In this document: one piece after another, positions 23,839 to 28,498 of the stretch
Numbering within the stretch: position 1 is the stretch's first letter
How the letters are laid out: each line of letters opens with the position of its first letter
Assembly: GCA_946479435.1 (NCBI GenBank)
Contig: CAMLFX010000032.1
Coordinates: 1-28,498, forward strand
DNA: 28,498 nucleotides
Reading direction: 5' to 3'
From: an uncultured Sphingobacteriales bacterium
GTDB lineage: Bacteria > Bacteroidota > Bacteroidia > Chitinophagales > Chitinophagaceae
Notes under the pieces: model-generated
Database searches by the model: none
Told to the model about the DNA's origin: nothing
Seen by the model: only the letters and a program-made list of their open reading frames with translations
Position numbers and translations under genes: made by a program

Positions 23839-26800
23839 ATGAATTTTCGTAAAGTCAACAACCTTGTTGGTTGGATTGCGGGTGCTATCGCAACGCTCGT
23901 TTATCTAAAAACTATGGAACCCACTGTAAGTTTCTGGGATTGCGGTGAATTCCTATCCTGTGCTTACAAAGTAGAAGTGGGCCACTCGCCCGGCGCGCCA
24001 TTATTCATGCTGATACAACGTTTGTTTGGCATAATGGCCGGCGGCAACCTTCAACATGTAGCGGCATGGATAAACGCATGGTCGGCCATTGCCAGTGGAC
24101 TAACCATATTGTTCCTTTTCTGGACCATCACACACTTTGCAAAGAAACTGGTATCGCCAAATGCTGACGAACCCGGTTCTATGAATACGGCCCTAATAAT
24201 GGGTGCTGGTCTTGTAGGTGCTTTGGCTTATACCTTCTCAGATACATTCTGGTTCTCGGCTGTTGAGGCTGAAGTTTATGCAACCTCATCTTTCTTCACA
24301 GCCCTTACATACTGGGCTATCCTTAAGTGGGAACACATTTCCGATAAACCGTATGCCGATCGCTGGCTGGTATTTATCGCTTACCTGCTGGGCTTATCCG
24401 TAGGCATACACTTACTGAACTTACTGGCCATACCGGCTATAGCTATTGTGTACTACTTCAAACGCTACGAATACAGCCGTATGGGCTTATTCCTTGCGTT
24501 TATCGGAGGTTGTGTAGCACTTGGTATAGTACAGTTTGGTGTACTGCAAGGCTTACCAATATTAGCGTCTAAATTCGACCTGCTTTTTGTAAATAGCTTC
24601 GGCCTGCCTTTCGATTCAGGCGCTATTACATTTATAGTTTTGCTGATAGCTGCGCTTGTATGGTCGATAACCTTTGCAAAACGTAAGGGCCATTACCTGC
24701 TGCATACATCGCTACTGGCGCTTACCTTCATCATTATAGGTTTCTCCAGTTACCTGGCGCCTATCATCCGCTCAAGGGCCGATGTACCTATTGATATGAC
24801 CAACCCTGATAATGCAATCAGCCTTACCTCTTATATACAACGCGAGCAGTTTGGTTCACAGCCATTATTGTACGGCCCTGATTTTACCGCACGCCCTGTA
24901 GATTACAAATCGAACGGAGATAAATACGCCCGCTCGAAAAAAGATGGTAAGGATCATTATGAAGTGGTTGGCCAAAAACTGGAACAAGTATTTGACGATG
25001 CTGACAAGCGTTTCTTTCCACGTATATGGGATATGAACGATGCAGGCCACGTAAGTTTTTATAAAAACTACCTTGGCTTATCGGATGGTGAAACACCCAC
25101 TTCTGCCGATAACCTGAACTACTTCTTCAATTACCAGCTAAACTGGATGTGGTGGAGGTATTTTATGTGGAACTATGCCGGCCGCCAGAATGACTTTGAA
25201 GGACAAGGTGAGGCTAAGAACGGTAACTGGATATCAGGCATTAAACCAATAGACCAAATGCGTGGCCTGGGCGACCTGGATAAAATGCAGGATGGCTATA
25301 AGAATAGCCCTGCCCGCAACCAGTTATACTTTCTGCCATTCATACTGGGTATTCTTGGCCTGGTGTACCAATTCAACAGAAGAAAAGAAGATGGTATTAC
25401 CATACTTATATTGTTCTTCTTCACAGGTATAGCTACTGCCATATACCTGAATATGCCACCGGTACAACCACGTGAGCGTGACTATGCCTTTGCGGGATCG
25501 ACATACGCTTTTGCTATATGGATAGGCCTGGGAGTGCTAATGGTAAACCAGTGGATACAAAAGGCCGTAAAAGCAAGCGCGGGTGCATACCTTACCGTAG
25601 CACTTTGCCTTGTTGCCGTACCAGCGCTTATGGCTAAGGAAGAATGGGATGACCATGACCGGTCGAACAAAACACTGGCAAGGGCAACGGCTTATAATAC
25701 GCTTATGTCGCTGGCGCCTAATGCCATACTCTTCACCTTTGGCGATAACGATACCTACCCCGTATGGTATGCACAGGAAATAGAAAATATAAGACCTGAC
25801 GTACGCGTTATCAATATGAGCCTGCTGGGTATTGACTGGTATGTGGACCAACTGAACTATCGTATTAATGATGCGGATGCCGTACCTATGATATGGAAAA
25901 GGGATGACTACCTTGGCGACAGAAGAAATTATGTACGCTATTATAAAAGCCCGCAGATACCACAGGACAGGTATTTTAACCTGATAGATATCTGTAAGTT
26001 CATGATAAGTGAAGACCCGCAAAACAAACTGCAATCGATGGGTAGCACTGAAACAGAAAACTTCTACCCTACCAAGAATTTCTTTATACCATCATTGTCA
26101 AGAGAAGAATTGCTGAAGAATGGAATGATAAAAGATTCCGATACAATGAATATGGATACGGAGATCAAATTCACCTTCCCTAAAGACATTGCATACAAAG
26201 ATGATATAGCAACGCTAAACATCATTGCGGCAATAGCACAGCAGGGCTGGAAACGTCCTATTTATTTTGGTGGCGGCTTGCCGGGAGATAACTACGTAGG
26301 CCTTGAAGACTACATGCGCCTGGAAGGCACCGTGTACAGGCTGATGCCATATAAAATACGCGAACAAGTACGCCTGATGCAGGAAGAAATGGGCACTGTT
26401 GATGTTGACAAAACCTACGACCTGTTCATGAACAAATATATATGGGGCAATGCCAACCGCAGCGACGTGTATTTCGATGAGAAGAACCGTATTATGTTTA
26501 CAGCTTACCGTGTAAATGCGGGACGCCTGGCTGCAGAGCTTGCACAACGCGGCAGGAACGCAGAAGCTAAAAACGTGCTGGATAAAGTAATGACCGGTAT
26601 CAGTGAACGTTCGAACTTCTACGACGCCGGCGCTTATTATGTAGCAGTAGGATATTACAGGGCAGGTGTAAAAGATAAAGCACGCGAACTATCGAGAAAG
26701 ATAATACGCAATGCTGAAGATGATATCAATTATATACTTTCGTTGCCTGAATCGAGAAGAGAAGGTTCCGGCAATGAAATAAGGCGCGACCTTACCATGC

Positions 26801-26910
26801 TGAACCTTTTAGGTAATGCTGCCAAGGTATCGGGCGATGCGGATGCAGCTAAAGAATTTGAGAATAAATTCAACCTGTTGCTGCAACGTACACAACAGTA
26901 CATTCAATAA
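23839..26910 (+). CDS. DUF2723/GT117-like membrane glycosyltransferase
   Basis: This 1023-residue polytopic inner-membrane protein opens with a membrane segment and then MEPTVSFWDCGEF (Asp34, Glu37), the conserved acidic loop of DUF2723. That family includes the animal O-mannosyltransferase TMEM260 (CAZy GT117). Further hydrophobic spans run to about residue 600, with QPRERDYAFAGSTYAFAIW in a conserved loop. A soluble periplasmic half follows (TFGDNDTYPVWYAQE, IRPDVRVINMSLLG, GWKRPIYFGGGL) and a TPR-like helical end (ELAQRGRNAEAKNVLDKVM). By analogy it may move a sugar from a lipid carrier onto exported proteins; substrate and activity are not shown. It has its own -7 box and a terminator at 26930. 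Confidence 0.87.
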   Translation: MNFRKVNNLVGWIAGAIATLVYLKTMEPTVSFWDCGEFLSCAYKVEVGHSPGAPLFMLIQRLFGIMAGGNLQHVAAWINAWSAIASGLTILFLFWTITHFAKKLVSPNADEPGSMNTALIMGAGLVGALAYTFSDTFWFSAVEAEVYATSSFFTALTYWAILKWEHISDKPYADRWLVFIAYLLGLSVGIHLLNLLAIPAIAIVYYFKRYEYSRMGLFLAFIGGCVALGIVQFGVLQGLPILASKFDLLFVNSFGLPFDSGAITFIVLLIAALVWSITFAKRKGHYLLHTSLLALTFIIIGFSSYLAPIIRSRADVPIDMTNPDNAISLTSYIQREQFGSQPLLYGPDFTARPVDYKSNGDKYARSKKDGKDHYEVVGQKLEQVFDDADKRFFPRIWDMNDAGHVSFYKNYLGLSDGETPTSADNLNYFFNYQLNWMWWRYFMWNYAGRQNDFEGQGEAKNGNWISGIKPIDQMRGLGDLDKMQDGYKNSPARNQLYFLPFILGILGLVYQFNRRKEDGITILILFFFTGIATAIYLNMPPVQPRERDYAFAGSTYAFAIWIGLGVLMVNQWIQKAVKASAGAYLTVALCLVAVPALMAKEEWDDHDRSNKTLARATAYNTLMSLAPNAILFTFGDNDTYPVWYAQEIENIRPDVRVINMSLLGIDWYVDQLNYRINDADAVPMIWKRDDYLGDRRNYVRYYKSPQIPQDRYFNLIDICKFMISEDPQNKLQSMGSTETENFYPTKNFFIPSLSREELLKNGMIKDSDTMNMDTEIKFTFPKDIAYKDDIATLNIIAAIAQQGWKRPIYFGGGLPGDNYVGLEDYMRLEGTVYRLMPYKIREQVRLMQEEMGTVDVDKTYDLFMNKYIWGNANRSDVYFDEKNRIMFTAYRVNAGRLAAELAQRGRNAEAKNVLDKVMTGISERSNFYDAGAYYVAVGYYRAGVKDKARELSRKIIRNAEDDINYILSLPESRREGSGNEIRRDLTMLNLLGNAAKVSGDADAAKEFENKFNLLLQRTQQYIQ

Positions 26911-26922
26911 AGAACAACTCAT

Positions 26923-26930
26923 TACATTTG
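26923..26930 (+). promoter_or_regulatory. -7 box candidate for the gene at 26975, abutting a terminator
   Basis: TACATTTG matches TAnnTTTG exactly, 44 nt before the start at 26975. Its last base is the first base of the terminator stem, so the new transcript would begin inside the left arm. Confidence 0.4.
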
Positions 26931-26962
26931 CAAATGCCTTCAATATGAAGGCATTTGCTTTT
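26930..26962 (+). terminator. Terminator after the GT117-like gene
   Basis: A perfect 13-bp stem (GCAAATGCCTTCA at 26930-26942 with TGAAGGCATTTGC at 26946-26958) encloses an ATA loop, followed by TTTT. It lies 20 bp after the stop at 26910 and supports the late start at 26975 for the next gene. Confidence 0.85.
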
Positions 26963-26974
26963 ATACCTGCAAAA

Positions 26975-27544
26975 ATGAAATCATCAACTCTATTTCTCAT
27001 TATACTATTAACTGCGGCAAAGTGCGGTGCACAAATTTCTGACACAAAAGCAGTGTTTGTGAAACTACCTACCTATACCAAACGGCTGGCCTATTATAAA
27101 GAAAATAACAGCAATGAAAAGTGGCTGCAACTACAGGAGGATGTAGATAGCATAACACGCTATATTATAACAGACTTTACTGATAATTTTGCGTTTGCCC
27201 CAGTCTATTATTTCTATGATACTACCTTATATTTGGTAAAAGAAGGCCAGCCCGGTAAAGCATTGTTTAAAGCAAATTTCGCGGCTATTACTACTCAGGA
27301 ACTGGAAGCCATAGGCAATAAATACCTTGTGATAGAATACGGACTTAGTGAATATGATGCGACGAAAGGAATGTATAGATTGAAAACCTATTACCCGAAT
27401 ATGGAACTTGTAAACATACCACTTATTGTAAAAGGAAGATTTGACAATAGTAATACCTATTACTCTCCCAAGTTTAAAATAGGTTACCGGGGGGAAGCCC
27501 GGATACTATCAAAAAAATTAGAACGCCACACTGATGGCTGGTAA
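26975..27544 (+). CDS. Exported protein of unknown function, pair member 1
   Basis: The protein has 189 residues with the signal peptide MKSSTLFLIILLTAAKCGAQ. The start at 26975 is chosen for this signal and because longer in-frame starts would read through the terminator. Motifs shared with the next gene: a leading VFVKLPTYTKRLAYY block, ITDFTDNFAFAPVYYFYDT (compare VADFSDNYTYGPVYFFYDT), a central YLVIEYGLSEY, and YRLKTYYPNMELVNIP near the end. This marks a two-member family of exported proteins of unknown role. It is probably periplasmic or surface-exposed. Confidence 0.78.
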   Translation: MKSSTLFLIILLTAAKCGAQISDTKAVFVKLPTYTKRLAYYKENNSNEKWLQLQEDVDSITRYIITDFTDNFAFAPVYYFYDTTLYLVKEGQPGKALFKANFAAITTQELEAIGNKYLVIEYGLSEYDATKGMYRLKTYYPNMELVNIPLIVKGRFDNSNTYYSPKFKIGYRGEARILSKKLERHTDGW

Positions 27545-27617
27545 GGGTATGTCATTTTACTTTTACATAAGTGTAGCATAAGCCATGTTTGTGTAATTTT
27601 AGCCAATAAGTGAAGCA

Positions 27618-28328
27618 ATGAACAAGAAAATATTATTATACATTTTGCTGGGCATTCTCATGGCCCAACCTGCTGTTGGACAAAAGCAAAACAATAGAGC
27701 TGCCAGCTTACGACGCTTAAAAATGGAGGCAAAACAACGCCCCCCTAAAGCGATACTGGTAGAAATATTTATGCGTGAACGCCTGATGAACCACTATGTT
27801 AGCAGCAAACAAACTAAAAAAGAGGCTGCACTAAAACGAGATATTGAAGGTGTAAAAAATGCAATAGTTGCTGATTTTTCCGACAACTACACCTACGGGC
27901 CGGTATATTTCTTTTACGATACCGATGCGGATGCCGTACGAGCCAAAAAATTTGAAGGTGTATTGATGGATAAAGACCTGAAGCCTGCTAAAAACATAGT
28001 ATTAACACCTACAGACAGCAATTATTTTATTGTTTATTTTGGTACTACAGCCGGTTCGGGTTCAACAAGTTCATTTGGCTTTAGCGACAACCATGGCGAT
28101 AACGAACTCCGTTATTCATCGGGCACAATAAAAAGAGAAGCATACAGGTTGCAGCTTCTTGACCCAAATTTTAATGAGTTGCCTCAATATGTGGTACGCG
28201 ATGCTTATAATATGGAGCGTGAATACCGCCATGTACCCAAGTACTCCTATAACTCATCGTTGCTGAAAATATACTATTGGGCTTTCGCCGCTGAACTAAG
28301 TAAAAAATTCAGCTCGTTTTACCGTTAA
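27618..28328 (+). CDS. Exported protein of unknown function, pair member 2
   Basis: The protein has 236 residues with the signal peptide MNKKILLYILLGILMAQPAVG. It is paralogous to the product of 26975-27544, with ILVEIFMRERLMNHY, VADFSDNYTYGPVYFFYD, YFIVYFGTTAG and YRLQLLDPNFNELPQYVV in the same order. It has an extra Gly/Ser-rich insert (TTAGSGSTSSFGFSDNHGD) and a longer C-terminus (YYWAFAAELSKKF). It starts 73 bp after the first member; TAATTTTA at 27594-27601 is a near -7 box. No terminator separates the two, so partial cotranscription is possible. It ends at a bidirectional palindromic terminator. Confidence 0.78.
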   Translation: MNKKILLYILLGILMAQPAVGQKQNNRAASLRRLKMEAKQRPPKAILVEIFMRERLMNHYVSSKQTKKEAALKRDIEGVKNAIVADFSDNYTYGPVYFFYDTDADAVRAKKFEGVLMDKDLKPAKNIVLTPTDSNYFIVYFGTTAGSGSTSSFGFSDNHGDNELRYSSGTIKREAYRLQLLDPNFNELPQYVVRDAYNMEREYRHVPKYSYNSSLLKIYYWAFAAELSKKFSSFYR

Positions 28329-28344
28329 CATTTACTATAAGTAA

Positions 28345-28388
28345 TAATATTTTAAAGGGGCTGCAATTGCAGCCCCTTTAAAATATTA
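28345..28388. terminator. Bidirectional terminator, 44-bp perfect palindrome
   Basis: All 22 positions on each side pair perfectly about the centre at 28366/28367 (core GGGGCTGCAATTGCAGCCCC). A/T runs on both sides give T-runs in both directions. It separates the exported protein gene (+) from the S9 peptidase gene (-). Confidence 0.93.
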
Positions 28389-28395
28389 ATCTCTT

Positions 28396-28498
28396 TTACT
28401 TCAATGTCTCATCCAGCCATTTGAAGAACTCCCGCTGCCATACAATACCGTTTTGCGGATGCAGTACCCAATGATTTTCATTTGGAAGGTATAACAAT
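28396..28498 (-). CDS. S9 family peptidase, C-terminal fragment (contig end)
   Basis: The last 33 codons of a minus-strand gene run off the right edge; the first whole codon begins at 28497. The peptide reads LLYLPNENHWVLHPQNGIVW followed by QREFFKWLDETLK and a TAA stop at 28396-28398. ENHWVL.PQN..W is the C-terminal signature of prolyl oligopeptidase/dipeptidyl peptidase family S9, where the His is the catalytic-triad histidine. The rest of the protein, with the serine and aspartate, lies beyond the window. It faces the gene at 27618 with a terminator between. Confidence 0.88.
   Translation of the reverse strand, partial: LLYLPNENHWVLHPQNGIVWQREFFKWLDETLK

Noticed and set aside
26816..26974. 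Longer start for the exported protein at 26975
   Set aside because: It overlaps the end of the GT117-like gene and its terminator; the signal peptide begins at 26975.
1..28498. CRISPR array, IS element, toxin-antitoxin, tRNA or rRNA
   Set aside because: No spaced direct repeats, transposase, paired small toxin genes or RNA-gene structure could be seen.

Overview
The window looks like a piece of a Bacteroidota chromosome, most likely of the Chitinophagales/Sphingobacteriia side. The evidence is the gene content (a DUF2723/GT117 membrane protein, an IPExxxVDY-type protein, TlpA-like thioredoxins fused to long N-terminal domains, many small secreted proteins and lipoproteins), the lack of Shine-Dalgarno-like sites, and the repeated Bacteroidota-type -7 promoter box TAnnTTTG ahead of genes. 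The first 46 bases are not genomic: they are an Illumina i7 adapter with an 8-base index, fused in frame to a truncated kup gene.

Layout, left to right. 47-1113 (+): C-terminal part of the Kup potassium transporter. 1128-2540 (-): beta-CASP metallo-beta-lactamase nuclease. 2569-7521 (-): probable operon of two tandem paralogous thioredoxin-domain proteins and a parvulin-type prolyl isomerase, ended by a strong terminator. 7665-10074 (+): a 23S rRNA m5U methyltransferase of the RlmD/RumA group and an LpxR-type lipid A deacylase. 10071-10292 (-): small Cys-rich lipoprotein. 10438-11145 (+): lipoprotein. 11196-11513 (-): thioredoxin. 11654-15265 (-): DNA polymerase III alpha. 15266-15724: a 459-bp non-coding stretch with a consensus DnaA box and a long inverted repeat. 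15725-16694 (+): group II truncated haemoglobin between two small Cys-rich lipoproteins that are paralogues of the one at 10071-10292. 16715-18362 (-): two paralogous secreted proteins with a decayed copy of the pabB 3' end between them. 18456-18938 (-): Cys-rich secreted protein. 19046-22157 (-): pabB, an acidic low-complexity protein and purA. 22281-23213 (-): SPFH protein. 23287-28328 (+): IPExxxVDY-type protein, GT117-like membrane protein and two paralogous secreted proteins. 28396-28498 (-): C-terminus of an S9 peptidase.

Most of the core genes are ordinary housekeeping. The accessory material worth attention is: (i) the family of about 70-residue lipoproteins with a conserved CxC...C...CxL pattern, two copies of which bracket a truncated haemoglobin; (ii) the pabB remnant, which shows that a pabB-end plus neighbour block was tandemly duplicated; (iii) the near-perfect inverted repeat upstream of dnaE; and (iv) tandem paralogue pairs (thioredoxin-like proteins, DUF-like secreted proteins, the 26975/27618 pair). 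I do not see an IS element, CRISPR array, tRNA, rRNA, or a recognisable defence system or biosynthetic cluster.
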